Assembly: GCA_902800345.1 (NCBI GenBank)
Contig: CADCDO010000021.1
Location: forward strand, 1-64,000
DNA from: Fibrobacter succinogenes
GTDB taxonomy: Bacteria; Fibrobacterota; Fibrobacteria; Fibrobacterales; Fibrobacteraceae
Length of the DNA stretch: 64,000 nucleotides
Direction of reading: 5' to 3'
Shown here: in pieces, positions 26,301-30,820 of the stretch
How positions within the stretch are numbered: position 1 is the stretch's first letter
Layout of the letters: every line of letters begins with the position of its first letter
Translations under genes and position numbers: made by a program
Notes under the pieces: model-generated
What the model was told of the DNA's origin: nothing
The model's input: only the letters and a program-made list of their open reading frames with translations
Databases searched by the model: none

Positions 26301-29300
26301 AGAAATGTCTGCAAAGGATATTTTGCCATTTTCAACGGCTAACGTAAAGTTAACAACAAATGAAGCGCCAACTTCAACATCATTCAAGTCAAAGAGACCC
26401 AATCCCAGCTTTTTCAGAGTTCCAGAATTAAGTTTAAGTTCAAGCGCGATATTATTTTCACCATCGACAAGATCCATGAAGGAAGCATTTCCAACTACAC
26501 TAATGCTCTGGACAAACGCTTCAAGTTCTGTCAATTCTTCAGATACAAGAGACGTTAAAGACGATCTAAGCTGATCCAAGTTCAGCTTAAACTGAGCAAC
26601 GCCCTGATCCACAGCATTTTCAATTTGTTCAACGCAGTTATAGATGGTTCCAGGGGCATAGCTCCATATCTTTTCCACTTTGGATGCAATTTCAAGAACA
26701 GAATATTCCTTATTTCCAACAGGAATTTTCAAACGGTCAAGAATCGGAAGGTTTGCAGACGAAATTCCCCTAAGCACCGTGGCCAAAGAGAAATCATCAT
26801 TCAAACTGATTTCCGGGATGGTGTACTCCCATTCATCTCCATTCCAAGAAATAGAGACTTCGTTACCTTCAATGACAAACGGAAGCCCCTCCGGGATGCT
26901 TTCATTGATGGCGATACCAAACTCGAACGAGTCAAACGAGACATCAAAAGAGGTGATGACGCCCTCATCGTCAAGGACAACGCTGAAACTGAAGCCGATT
27001 TCCGAATTGACATCGACATCGGGCAAATCGACTCCCATTATAGAGAATTTATCCAAATTCGTATGGATCGGTTTAAAGACCACGTTGAAGGTGTTCGTGC
27101 CCTGTTTCAGATCGAATACACCTGCAACGTTCGAATTAAGGATATTGACAAAACTATTATCGTCCATATCGGAAAGCTTGAGATTGACTATTTCAAGCAA
27201 TCCGTCGATGTTCGAAGTCAAAATATTGCTGAATGCGGTATGCAAGGCTTGGGCATCTACACGGCACAGCACATCCGTAACGCCATTTACCTTTTCCGCC
27301 GTCTGAGCAATGGCATAAGGCAAGGCCGTCCTGAAATCATTTACTTTACTCAAAACATCTTGCAGAGAACATTCACCTATGCCGGGTAATGTAAACTTGA
27401 CATTGTCAAGATAGGGAACATTGGACGCAATATTGAGAATCGTACCGAAGTCGAAGTCATCGCCCTCGAAAATGGAAGAAATATTCTTAAATTCGTTCGG
27501 CAGAGTCCATTCGCCATTCGCATAGGAGAACTCGCCCGCATCGAGTTTCACCAATGACGTCCCAGCTACGGCAAGGCTGATTTCATCGTAAGTGAGAGCG
27601 GCACCGCACTTGTTGAATGAGAATCCGTTATCGGTATCACCACTGATTGATGCCGCAAAATCGAACTTTCCGTTGTCCAAATTGATTTCGACGCCACCAA
27701 CATCCAAGCTAGAATCAATGGACTTGGATACGTTCACGTCAAATTCGCGGAGAGAGATTTTTTTAAAGGAAATCTTACCTTCGGCAAGCGTCACGACGAT
27801 ATCAACGGCGATCGGTGTATCGACATCGAGACCTTCGAGATTGAACAATCCCGCACTAAGTCCATTCAGCGAAAGCTGTTTCGGCGAGAAGAACACAGTG
27901 ATGGTATTATCACCGGAGATCAAATCAATATACTTATCCGCCAAATTGGCCACATTTTCTACAGCGGAATCAAATACCTTGATTTGAGCCTCGGCCGTAT
28001 TGATGAGATCCGTTTTTATAATTTCGATATTCTTGATAAAGTTATCAAGTTCAGTCTTCTTTTGTCCAATAATATCGTACAGGTGGTTTTTCAGCTGTTC
28101 CATGCTAAGCATGAACTTATTTGCAACCGTTCCGGATTCGACAACGGAGCTATACAAAGAACCGGACAGAAGTCCCCAATAGGTATTGACTTTTTCAACA
28201 ATGTCCAGGGCACCATACGATTGATTACCAACGGTAAACAAGGTTTTATTCAGGAGAGGAATGTCAAGATTTCTCAAGCCAGCCAGTATGGCATCCAAGG
28301 AGAACTCGCCCGTCACTTCAATTTCCGGGACTGTAGCAACAAGGTCTCCGCTTTGCAAAGAAACACTCAACTCATCGCCATTAAGGGCAATCGGCAGACC
28401 GCTGGGGAGCTGGATTCCCGTCACACCCAAATTAAATTGTTCGATACTTGGTATACCAAAAGAAACCTTTCCGTCAGCGCTGATATTTACGCTCAATTGA
28501 ACAGCAAAGGAGAAGTCCGCATCAAGACCGTCCAAATTCAATGAGAACAGGTTCAGATTATCCAAACTGCCAATCTTGGGTTTGAAGAATAGCGTAATTG
28601 TATTTTCGCCTTCGACCAAATTGATGGCTTCGTTAGCCACGTTGTTCAAGGCATCGATAATTGCATGGCCGTCGATCTTCAAGCCATCCAGGTAACCCTT
28701 CAATTCGTTCCACTTGTCACCGGCAATGGCTTCCAGGCACTGTTGCAGCGTCTGGACATTCAATACAAACTGCTGTTGGATTTGACCAGCCTCCGACTGG
28801 ACCTTGCTAACGGCGGCACTCAAAGCCATCGATGTTTTCGCCCATACGTCATTCAATTTCTGTGCGACTTGAGCGATTGAAATCTTTTCGCCGCCAAAGT
28901 TCAACTTTAGCTGATTGAGGTAAGGAATCTTCGTGAAATCAAGGTTTTCAAGCACCGTTTGAAGAGAGAAATCGCCCTTCATCTGGAAATCGGGCACATG
29001 GACATCAAGATTGCCATCGCTGTTCGAAATTTTCAAATAATCGCCTTCTGCAAACGAGAACGGCAACCCGGTGGAATTTTCGAGCTTGAATTCCAAGTCA
29101 ACAATAGTTGTCACGTCCGAGCCGTTATAAGACAGGCTCAAGTCCGGAGTTTCTTCAGACAAGTTCTGTTCGACAAGGCCCATTTTCATAAACGTGGCAT
29201 GCAGGCCAAGATTCTGGATTCGGGCTTCGAGTTTTTCGATAACCGGGGTTTCGACGTTTATGTCGCTAACGTCTTCAAAATAATACTCGTCGTTATCGCT

Positions 29301-30038
29301 GTTCAGATCGACGGTCATTTGGAGCTTGGCAGCTGTAGAAAGCGTCGAAGTTCCATCCATCTTGATTTCGCCCAAAGACCCAAAGTCAAAGCCCAAACCA
29401 CTTAAGGATTTGTCATAGGTATGGTCGATACTGACAACAAGCTTGCTACCGTCAGCAGAGAAATTCAACCCCTTGTACGAAGTTCCATTTGAGGATTGAA
29501 GCACATTTTTGACATATGTGTTCACAAAGTCTTCCAGACTCAGTTCTTCAATTTGGTTATCAGCGTTTTCGACAGCGCTGTTGAAAGCCTCAATTTCAGC
29601 CTTGGCCGTTACAATCGCGTTCTGAAGGATTTCAGTAACCTTATCTACAATTTCAGACTTGAACTGGTCGGCAGAATCACCGAGCATGGAGACGAAATCA
29701 GCGGCATTTTGAGCAATACCTAAATTAGAAACATCAAACTCCGTAACAGCGCCAATCGCTTCTGAAGCCTTGTTTGCAATAGAATCCGCAACATTGGCGA
29801 ACTGATTTGCATAGTCTTCAAGTTTTTCAACATCAAAAGCAGCAGGAGCTGCATCCATCATCAAGCGTGGCTCGAGATTTTCGATTTTAAAGTTCTTTTT
29901 AGAACTTATTCTCGACCTTGTTGCCTTTTTGGCGGTATTCTTGGTGGTTTTGGTGTTTTTACGGGAGTTGTTGTTTGTTTTTGACATAGAGATTGCCTTT
30001 GCACTTTGTGCAATGCTTTGCGGCTCGGTCCTGGCCAT
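5349..30038 (-). CDS. Giant LEPR-motif RTX-like repeat protein (about 8,200 aa)
   Basis: One uninterrupted reading frame of 8,229 codons. The N-terminus is basic with no hydrophobic signal helix and contains NLEPRLMMDAAP at about residues 54-65, the LEPR-XLL motif found near the start of very large repetitive bacterial proteins. Residues about 475-2480 hold about nine diverged modules of 215-275 residues, marked by FxPK....L followed later by amphipathic helices. About 2500-4600 is beta-rich, with an EF-hand-like DPNHDGKVRLSEM. About 4650-5090 has some sixteen GGxGxDxIx calcium-binding nonapeptides. About 5450-5880 is Calx-beta-like. About 6070-7200 has about 15 units with NVVLGDGG and VMGGA. 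Two related globular segments (about 7240-7500 and 7640-7870), a GSGEGQGQSQ linker (about 8070-8120) and a 60-100-residue beta domain close the protein. A second ATG at 29987 (MSKTNNN) has AAAGG 8 nt upstream and is probably the true start; the first ATG has only a distant GAGGG. Likely a secreted or surface adhesin/matrix protein, possibly exported by the divergent operon at 31218. Confidence 0.9.
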   Translation of the reverse strand: MARTEPQSIAQSAKAISMSKTNNNSRKNTKTTKNTAKKATRSRISSKKNFKIENLEPRLMMDAAPAAFDVEKLEDYANQFANVADSIANKASEAIGAVTEFDVSNLGIAQNAADFVSMLGDSADQFKSEIVDKVTEILQNAIVTAKAEIEAFNSAVENADNQIEELSLEDFVNTYVKNVLQSSNGTSYKGLNFSADGSKLVVSIDHTYDKSLSGLGFDFGSLGEIKMDGTSTLSTAAKLQMTVDLNSDNDEYYFEDVSDINVETPVIEKLEARIQNLGLHATFMKMGLVEQNLSEETPDLSLSYNGSDVTTIVDLEFKLENSTGLPFSFAEGDYLKISNSDGNLDVHVPDFQMKGDFSLQTVLENLDFTKIPYLNQLKLNFGGEKISIAQVAQKLNDVWAKTSMALSAAVSKVQSEAGQIQQQFVLNVQTLQQCLEAIAGDKWNELKGYLDGLKIDGHAIIDALNNVANEAINLVEGENTITLFFKPKIGSLDNLNLFSLNLDGLDADFSFAVQLSVNISADGKVSFGIPSIEQFNLGVTGIQLPSGLPIALNGDELSVSLQSGDLVATVPEIEVTGEFSLDAILAGLRNLDIPLLNKTLFTVGNQSYGALDIVEKVNTYWGLLSGSLYSSVVESGTVANKFMLSMEQLKNHLYDIIGQKKTELDNFIKNIEIIKTDLINTAEAQIKVFDSAVENVANLADKYIDLISGDNTITVFFSPKQLSLNGLSAGLFNLEGLDVDTPIAVDIVVTLAEGKISFKKISLREFDVNVSKSIDSSLDVGGVEINLDNGKFDFAASISGDTDNGFSFNKCGAALTYDEISLAVAGTSLVKLDAGEFSYANGEWTLPNEFKNISSIFEGDDFDFGTILNIASNVPYLDNVKFTLPGIGECSLQDVLSKVNDFRTALPYAIAQTAEKVNGVTDVLCRVDAQALHTAFSNILTSNIDGLLEIVNLKLSDMDDNSFVNILNSNVAGVFDLKQGTNTFNVVFKPIHTNLDKFSIMGVDLPDVDVNSEIGFSFSVVLDDEGVITSFDVSFDSFEFGIAINESIPEGLPFVIEGNEVSISWNGDEWEYTIPEISLNDDFSLATVLRGISSANLPILDRLKIPVGNKEYSVLEIASKVEKIWSYAPGTIYNCVEQIENAVDQGVAQFKLNLDQLRSSLTSLVSEELTELEAFVQSISVVGNASFMDLVDGENNIALELKLNSGTLKKLGLGLFDLNDVEVGASFVVNFTLAVENGKISFADISLQKFSMDMKKTSVGTISLGGVSATLQGGKFDLSLAIVNDKNHLVVETCDAGLTYSGIELKSGSTALLSLGAGEISYSYAEDKWILPEEISSLTSLFNGDSFSLESVINLAQNIPFLNDLKLPIGEMNLSVLQLASKIDTIRNDLSRAIAKTMQKADEVTDILYSIDVGALKDAFVEIAGSELSALLDTINLKLADAETQAFNLLGEIADGSLFGLHDGQNVFKMTFKPKNATLSELDVYGVKLPSVTIGTEISINFAVNVDETSGISLDSVSLDSLKFAIKPSSTMGLPFTIADDGIVISYEAGEWGVDGIEFSVPELSLELVNTLLSSVPILKDCQLQIGGTSIAVSDIFNNISNVWTNVSRALQTAVEVTESASMFDMDPNALKSTFENLIDGKESELIAWLSNIKVVQGAVNTIDELSNGIDIWGSASSALKNYDKWEGGEYTFVFTPQTAYLDKLNIHTLSLENLGVSISIALKVTIEKNDEEGIKYNVEFNSVNLDIDLDKVIPEGLPFTIDGNKVSVSWNAADGWSYVIPEIQLNDDISLTSVLSLLEKLKIPGMDKLTLNIAGENYDILKIVKEADSYWTSFNEALYGDGVVDVVKDAVDNAQEKIQLNLDVMKSKLQNLMGSIFDKIELVEKAVVDNAEDQFYAFVGSIDSGATALSNVLEFAPGEKTLTFKFTPKTSSLDKLDLGDISLGDISTDCSISVTLTIDVDVNGTVSLKSAGFGGFDFSFEKDNITGFDFKGLEVALSEGKFVASASASFVDEQDGTKDAKFEINNCCLSYDEVALKYKNVAIVTLQSGSLGYNNGTWAYPAEFEDFSSILEAVDPLSIVRDSLEQINIPYISGTLKDKALEILDNVKNVKDISFALNGYVDKVGDDVKLDLSQVKNFVEQVITNVNNPFESIIIDYGTDVANLLGDLGTTDPITIDQEVTVEFTTKIGDVNFNLGVANVDTDVNATVLMKFAINDDDGKISLEATLDLFKLVLPGINSSNTDKWPVKVKNGEPLTVTVAPTFDVNLESNDAFDIANFINIDTILSVIGNIEIPFLKDAKFNIGGKEFEVKDIVQKLGDTWNFVQHGLAGSVDATAKTLDINALQNAFVGYIGGDLPAGIEMLNKVVDDSNGVLTFVDLLTTPTSSTAQLLDLDDGENTLLFKLSPKSLKYAKNVDLGLLSVDGFDVDFDVYLKLVVKVENGNISFESCSLDKIDLNLGCDINKFSLGLFSAQLDDGHLNFAVSLNNDGSGSLNVDPDNITLTYTKIKLAAGGTTLLTVDNQSQLDNFGYDFGNNEWLIPDSIKQYASLSGDALLNQVHAVLNTLQTALRSLVESNTKLDFLDGSIEKVVDIVEKVEKVVYGDGTNDCPYGLLECIDGKYKKRFGDIEEFVNVFNDSWKTVFGVDSDVCNLLGYYSDAEGVTEAIGTDTILSSKLQFNLTFTKSYDFGLNFANVLKNSLANVSTNGYINVSANAGISFVLKIDFSRENLDEDTKLSNVGIEKNKDVDGKKIDITKDSYYATFEVQNKRSFDHDLYVKLVNSEVSSESDNSTLGTIKINANAEIGSTETWNDVTDSDPYSIGFTSDNCLYVTAKQKFDIEKGYSDDESASSGGDAFAELKLIGTNLQTVSCGTVSDSNGSRIWKISFVKSNEAGKTDFIEIKEKTISDLVQTGIILEKTLKNQINEYLDLQKYGDRVELPSGVEEGRSVMNTYGIYVVDVDSNGNVIFGCDPRRIQGYTTNDRGEVNVLHYYLCGTDANDITYMRISGEITPSAVVKTSGLKGTFIYEIDSNSNSKDPSLYKENMLKNVTFIPWIFDEEFDDVDAAEDAVRDIDLSAFNGNLEFVYSEVNVTEANSGVVTSKWIVSIKSNSEAFIVKNSNCVLDIDVGGEHVYVNTSDCVKMSSLANAIDATIKALSVSGVSVNVVDEKIVFTSTESNVSINIYKDTGDTPNVTQLTNLNSDFKIGNDKVNFQEFFSGNDALNLKTDASTTDESTIGELVSKIDGQLSSYHIAIVGDHLEITSLDANETDFAIETIGTSKVLEWLGFSAGQKARKVGDIWKIVGASLVEIDWAKAISLENISLNADLSLSMGNAVDFNGKEVKNDRVILKLNQKDYVYNADGFIKVADKYYRILKVNLDAENKYIESLEVSLTSIDGVKKSDSNDWSGAVYVASATASIGFLGVDVIADGSAALKASFTLTKAGKDETADILGFKASPTLDLGEGENGFELKAYADVLGNATELVAGNIKVLNQDHYRLEGDLDFNDKAFEDILAQFKNFSIENLYALLETLIDRIDAVTKKTDVKIPVINKSVRDLVDVANDLRGIIAKLRAEKVTTIQKFGDMLNSYLVEFNLDSHNGGKLFELKPVYKTVTDNGESKQVFNGFELCFDVQKNFATRHRFNFGGNSSGVQGNIDLSVSGGFWFGFSAQMNFGTEAFKLDLMLTQPINFGAEIVIAGDKLSFDLGINTGDDKSLLSNLISVGSDKNDAFIYGKACFDGSLNISGKNLNDFADSTLDDSEKFKYTIPVAIFGKLPISVCNMSLGDIFIGKCMDGEVEFKKNTTFSSAQKAVDKAMKAYMSSQSEQNKESLYDLKDIGNGNFGVGIKTGREDSFDSLNNNLIVDFSDVYEKIEQLADFANLDWFSQIKLAVAGLNNLFEMLESGMNSNMGSKLKSVPVIGSALSTGVDFLSVLRNKVLDPFSKFVYESTGLTAEMVANKMNDLFGDYLRNVSYDKSDNYYFDWTGNSDWTQSGNNSGKGTWYRSTKDSAEWFFNLGGLYDYGKSIDFDLGFPGLGLSSNMGLNLSLSWALEFGFGISKDNGFYFIFGNGNEIDVKAIASLDGKILGSLAGLGLSLDISKPEDAKIELDFGVDLNNPSSVLYNANSGQSTSLKGSQEYEKLTDEQVNNYVSSKDLANRGYGIVKLSNAFAMPTFDYSASVNINAKITVGITKDVERNTPKFPNINGRFKFEWEYGSDDVTKPKESKIKNLGFTDIELDMGSFIGGVLGPIVSKIQKVIEPLEPLIDFLTTPFPVLKDLGIKITPLDLAKQFSKGKFDDSMIYAIKDLIALSKTISTMNGKGLAIRLGNFMLIDGAENEGEEAADRFLRGKSSSSSLDSYLDTYASALANNSIQDQANSVMKSQGLHSVGTGAWEFIWSNPSKIFKLLLGEDIDLVRYTMPQLCFDFEWSQFIRIWGPLGARLGVSFGATIQLAFGYDTLGIRQWVKSDYKDFSRLLNGFYVADWDSNGVDVNELSFYGGLTASAEINIGVSAGIGGGVGINVGFNLYDPNHDGKVRLSEMGQIIIEDGLFGLFDVNGKITAKLYAYVDLLFYTKKWNITGDITLFKFDYTHSSIPVMASQNETGDVVGHVGPNAGDRISTDKTNPTLTDVNETLVLDLNGDTVSWANGKKKVKVKSGRKLIINAGAGDDKVILRGNANFDIEINGGDGNDNIDLSGLTISDGYAAIIWGGSGSDNIKGANGLNIIFGDTGIARIDEEKEGDNAKHKYVVEAYVDSGIAGNDVIVAGNSRDIIIGGAGNDQIDGGAGDDIIFGDGGRVEFAIDANESQYAINRKVSQNAVDEISRTDISLDGGDDIIDGGAGNDYLYGGAGNDNIDGGADKDFIYGEKGNDRIVGGSGKDYLYGGSGHDIMFGDSLASASLDISSLFNKNFFSDEFNTAQFKSGAVISRDQFKVGGSNSTDSGVADVDHIYGDEGDDLIFGDGGYSSDNDQGDTIEGGIGNDVIHGNGGNDTINGGIDNDIIYGGAGDDIIDGSAGNDSLYGDDGILDYDKNYENAFDGGQITFGENKGLLNNIFKDVTSNSKGGNDKISTGPGMDFVDGQGGSDQIFVNLMGESETNYANITDSGTDNRDTDTLIIEGTEYNDNLLMRMNKDGSLGFVALLPDSNIPKDEVGNENIERINFTSGVDVVNLNANGGNDKVTIDGTAKTTNVDGGAGDDSFQVGQLFNSERNANTQGIAADDGFNTVLTTDEKYLSDGVTKGSSLNIEGGVGNDSFTSLHNIGDLSMAGGRGDDTFSIYNYLKKPDNASDVAEPVESGTLSVDGGTGNDLLNVAGTTGDDTVVISKDGLLSNSVGIKVAGVESTNFDAGAGDDMFHVLGNNKGETTVINGGHGNDTVSIGGLDESKTLRSSDTDGQTNYVKYEIVTKESEGLDADQVSRADENVGSGVLYNEKFTVLDTSSQPTVFYSSKADYIDLDHISVKEGQTGVFYIGYSGDLKNGVINVKLTVPMLSTTALQRGDKGVLIGQQTFDGDNNNITAYSNEIEFELSESNRIVAVEVKALSDKLLEDTLVSSITAMSVWSSSENSGDVELSRSVNVISVNVEDDKSVTNEFKNLLTRTDEFNVQEQDIYLGEFAEQFDFVNGEFSVYVQNSDRVLTLGTDFVRNDGVLSLVNLDEFKNKTLVVNYRANTMRLDGSKLRLVYDNLAAKVQEDNKDVFVNKLLSVKYNGNEVFTKAECGHDASIYYALNGDSLVFYNNSNNRLATLHGKVTVEANTRFVDAQGIENQKSSKTCEQLTFTAVDDQTPISHVLTEASDWNATSFIVNYTGEIAAGKSVFVKISASEVVSEKNQPASAQLDVSDGVNSGECIILEFKNGETTKTITVTAKSDEVVEEYGWTTVESSKNVISDVEGDVYAYGEGVGMSADFDNPEVLRYKHKFKMGNDIESASKYNERNSYDATQLNPVDSISASKTEILLKDATNVKVGETVKFIKNDVESDWFRIENVSEDKHTITLNAALEGFDKNSLKAMFSGPKDYLFTDEADNTDRIFVNNQDSSLDASSALSSYSEDGKVIADSAQFTHSELKGKIVSNNFEYGEYNLGSGKDTVDVSKTLYREDGFQTFTVVNTSKGEDKVTVSSYKDEADGKLVINTDEGDDIIKADSNGVTKNGMIIFGGEGADKIDVSKGVIAFGDMGNIQYRNAEGNVVTNLGYEKKVDGAITSYETIHTKISKVGDNLEKQTDGIAREASSIKSVGFDVGARDEITAGGFHSVVIGGAANDDIHVTGGENVVLGDNGEVNYSTAETVDTDWRNNSELVTHLDQVQTIENGIGDVDTITITGSNNVAMGGAANDNITISKIGDFSDSGSNNVVLGDGGKYFESDLKKTVETVDDHIGGEDTIVIHGGNNTVMGGAEGDQITVGANATTLSNNNIVLGDGGMYEEIKGVSVEIKTTNDDIGGVDTIDIYGGNNTVMGGDKGDTINIGVPGASESGAKNIVLGDGGRYFESASTKTVETTSDDIGGVDTINIYGGDNTVMGGAAGDTIHIGESASVTSNKNVVLGDGGMYNLQKGVSAEIKTTNDDIGGEDTIDIFGGDNVVMGGAEGDSINIGEPTTSSSNHNVVLGDGGIAQFNKDPNVIGDDTSINAGLNYVETTNNAIGGDDTIDIYGGDNTVMGGAADDTITIGVAGKPESGANNVVLGDGGKYVENDAVKTVETIDDAIGGNDTIQIYGGSNIAMGGAADDTINIGESASVTSDKNVVLGDGGKYDLQKGVSAEIRTTSDDIGGVDTINIFGGDNVVMGGAEGDSISIGEPTTSSSNHNVVLGDGGVAQFNKDPNVIGDDTSINAGLNYVETTNNAIGGDDTIDIYGGDNTVMGGAADDTITIGVAGKPESGANNVVLGDGGKYVENDAVKTVETIDDAIGGNDAIQIYGGSNIAMGGAADDIINIGESASVTSDNNVVLGDGGKYDLQKGISAEIKTTSDDIGGNDTINIYGGKNVVMGGAEGDYINIGKEGSAESDDNVVLGDGGIASYDKSESAVGNSDSINAGLYKVETTSDGIGGGDTIKVNGGINIVMGGYDDDVVNIEGADNVVVGDGGVYEIHEQCLTVETKSEPLGGHDIITTGNGKNTILGGTDVDEITTRNGNDIIVGDGGLVIMDKQHNPLIVTNSGKNVAEELAAEQDETNKRSAGGDIIVTSGGDNVIFGGLGNDDITSGNGEDVVFGDNGYATFRGNAGLANNLHETFTDIQGMFEFENTPVVRDSATLSFNFQGTAQQGLNANDTAGASNFAAKQWNNIAGSLAGTYGNDDKEIVRFDDGTRASSVSVSYAGHEYHRNTSTDVRINTQNYNHGLWGNSANNKLMTSGIMTTAPNNQMDSVLEVAVDGLQQHFDSYQIVVYLDIPDSHSSAEQSIREVVLTIGDYTESFFVNDYAGANFNGKFVQSSYRSAQEIINIINSNKNKPSNQRVNTYGNYVVFNVSSEHALDRAVITIRDGYTLDQMNGKDLPGIAGLQIKGSFHKQDIAASTDIKFGGDDVVKTSGGDDVVVGGTGSDNITTYGDERQSINDNDIVFGDNAKMLFTDRDSNDDTATTLSTAESIGITADTLSHSERDNGVERLNVDKYKDTIKTGDGNDVVVGGIGADRIESGATASADTKLDGVNVWSLNFTSENANSTNSIAAGEAAGVVVDTNWTNMYLKNGSLHKIGGGSSSNDIKVNISAYRQNDWNWQNAGNYSMTHENYDEIDGDTANSKLYNFYLAAQQQEEIRLKLTDINKKFDTASGYDIYVYLGGDNNDTDTYNYLYQIKLTDANGRVQYRYLNDWTGYTFDGDYKEAYCSSYQDALEALTDYATPRVEIIGNYVVFRNVTGNLADIRIKNVYSFGGQSPKNLPVISAVQIVSGAAKDTAAIGGDHDKDLVYGDDAKLTFDLDIPFATDENIADYRNRVIEAKSVAIDNSVVKKVSTDDTIITGKDRDVVVGGEGADNIKTGLGDDIALGGSANLIVEHNNPVGVFTPNTEIVLDQHTIDLNIHRNYLDNDNANVQQMQNQLNQNRIVGIDTSVSNTNDRKDTIDAGAGRNLTFQASSSTSKLVETPTPVSQGSGEGQGQSQGSGEGQGQSQGSGEGQGQSQGSGEGQGQSQGSGEGQGSTEMRVEQINRTPQVISLVAGETIKLVCTEYPQGNQWWTPNVVIYGNNAGNSSIPEIDWAWDGSNKAHTNVGYNVRVDIPDHPNGANGTYEIYLTAKTSGMMILYIDQG
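5682..5824 (-). repeat. 30-bp tandem repeat coding GSGEGQGQSQ
   Basis: About 4.7 copies of a 30-bp unit within the giant gene, coding a decapeptide of Gly, Ser, Glu and Gln. Alternate copies share the same silent variants, so the array has a 60-bp higher-order period. This points to expansion by doubling. It forms a flexible linker before the C-terminal domain. Confidence 0.9.
9130..10560 (-). repeat. 603-bp direct repeat in the RTX-like region
   Basis: Matching blocks begin near 9130, 9733 and 10336, i.e. a period of 603 bp (201 codons). The first two copies are nearly identical; the third is partial and more diverged. Each 603-bp unit contains three approximately 67-residue sub-units. The frame is kept, so copy number can change without loss of the protein. 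Confidence 0.85.
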
Positions 30039-30074
30039 ACAAGTACGGTCACGTCCCTCGCCTTAGTTGCCTTT

Positions 30075-30092
30075 GGTACATCTGCATGTACC
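30075..30092 (-). promoter_or_regulatory. Hairpin in the leader of the giant gene
   Basis: Perfect 7-bp inverted repeat GGTACAT / ATGTACC with a 4-nt loop, 37-54 bp upstream of the first ATG of the giant gene. A second small palindrome, GAGGTACCTC, lies further upstream near 30136. No T-run follows, so it is not a terminator. A role in mRNA stability or protein binding is possible; no known riboswitch was matched. Confidence 0.35.
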
Positions 30093-30177
30093 GATTTTAA
30101 TTAAACTTTTGGTAAAGATGAGCCTCTACCCCTCGGAGGTACCTCAATTACATTTTTTCAAACCTGTTAGAAAATTT

Positions 30178-30382
30178 TTATTCCAGTTTCACACAGCGAA
30201 CAGAACGACCAGTTAAGACGAGTTTTAATGGTTCCAAGTGAAAAGCCTGTAATGGACCTGTAATAGTAGCTGCGGCCATTTTTAGCGGAAAAAGAGGAAG
30301 TCTTTTGGATGTTGGAAGACGAAACCTTTTTACAGATGACGAATAAAGACAGTGGTTTCATTAAAAAATTGGATTTTCTCAT
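30178..30382 (-). pseudogene. Remnant of a FISUMP-domain gene
   Basis: An ATG at 30382 opens a short frame with SSSNIQKTSS (linker-like) and AKNGRSYYYRSITG, matching the FISUMP start NGRSYYYITIT of the gene at 4015. In a second frame, GRSVRCVKLE followed by a stop at 30178 matches the conserved FISUMP C-terminus (SVRCVK). The 180-residue middle of the domain is missing and the two ends are out of frame. This is best read as a decayed internal-deletion copy between the giant gene and the DUF3467-like gene. Confidence 0.6.
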
Positions 30383-30441
30383 TCTTAACTCCTAAAATTA
30401 TGCGATAAACGCACAAATAGGCTTGCAAGTTCTTCTAGCAA

Positions 30442-30467
30442 AGCTCTGAAATCAAAATTTCAGAGCT
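30442..30467 (-). terminator. Hairpin terminator after the DUF3467-like gene
   Basis: Perfect 11-bp stem AGCTCTGAAAT / ATTTCAGAGCT with a 4-nt loop, 18 bp after the stop codon of the minus-strand gene at 30485. The trailing T-run is short (TTTGCT), so termination may be weak. Confidence 0.6.
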
Positions 30468-30484
30468 CGTTTGAAGAATATTGA

Positions 30485-30808
30485 CTAAGCGTTTTTATTC
30501 TCGGGGAGACCGATTTCAATCTTGCCGTACTTGGCTTCGTATGCCTTGAGGGTAGCCCCGAGCATGATCGCAAGACGTTTTGCAGTAAACGGAGTCATCA
30601 CCACGCGTTCGGCGATATCGACATCCACCTTTTCCTGGTTCATTTTCCAAACGCGGTTAACGCCCAAAAGCATCATCACTTCTTCACGACCGGCAACCAC
30701 GTTCGTCGCATTCACATAGATGCTCTTCATATTCGCATCGTTCCATACGACTTCGGGTTCTCTGGCGGCTTTTGGTTCGTTCGCTGCAACTTTCTTTTCT
30801 TCGGACAT
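30485..30808 (-). CDS. DUF3467-like small protein
   Basis: 107 residues. The C-terminal half, ERVVMTPFTAKRLAIMLGATLKAYEAKYGKIEIG, matches the pattern of the DUF3467 family (R-[VI]-x-M-[ST]-P-x-T-A-K-R-L then Y-E..[YF]G.I). The first 28 residues are charged and low in complexity. Start: ATG at 30808 with GGAG 6 nt upstream; an in-frame TTG at 30820 overlaps that Shine-Dalgarno and is rejected. No membrane segment or signal peptide, so cytoplasmic. Function unknown. It lies between the giant gene and its presumed exporter, but its own hairpin terminator suggests an independent unit. Confidence 0.8.
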   Translation of the reverse strand: MSEEKKVAANEPKAAREPEVVWNDANMKSIYVNATNVVAGREEVMMLLGVNRVWKMNQEKVDVDIAERVVMTPFTAKRLAIMLGATLKAYEAKYGKIEIGLPENKNA

Positions 30809-30820
30809 ATTTATCTCCAA

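Noticed and set aside
30040..30170. c-di-GMP-type riboswitch in the leader of the giant gene
   Set aside because: Words like GGCAA and GGGACG occur, but the paired stem expected between them is absent and the order does not match the known consensus.
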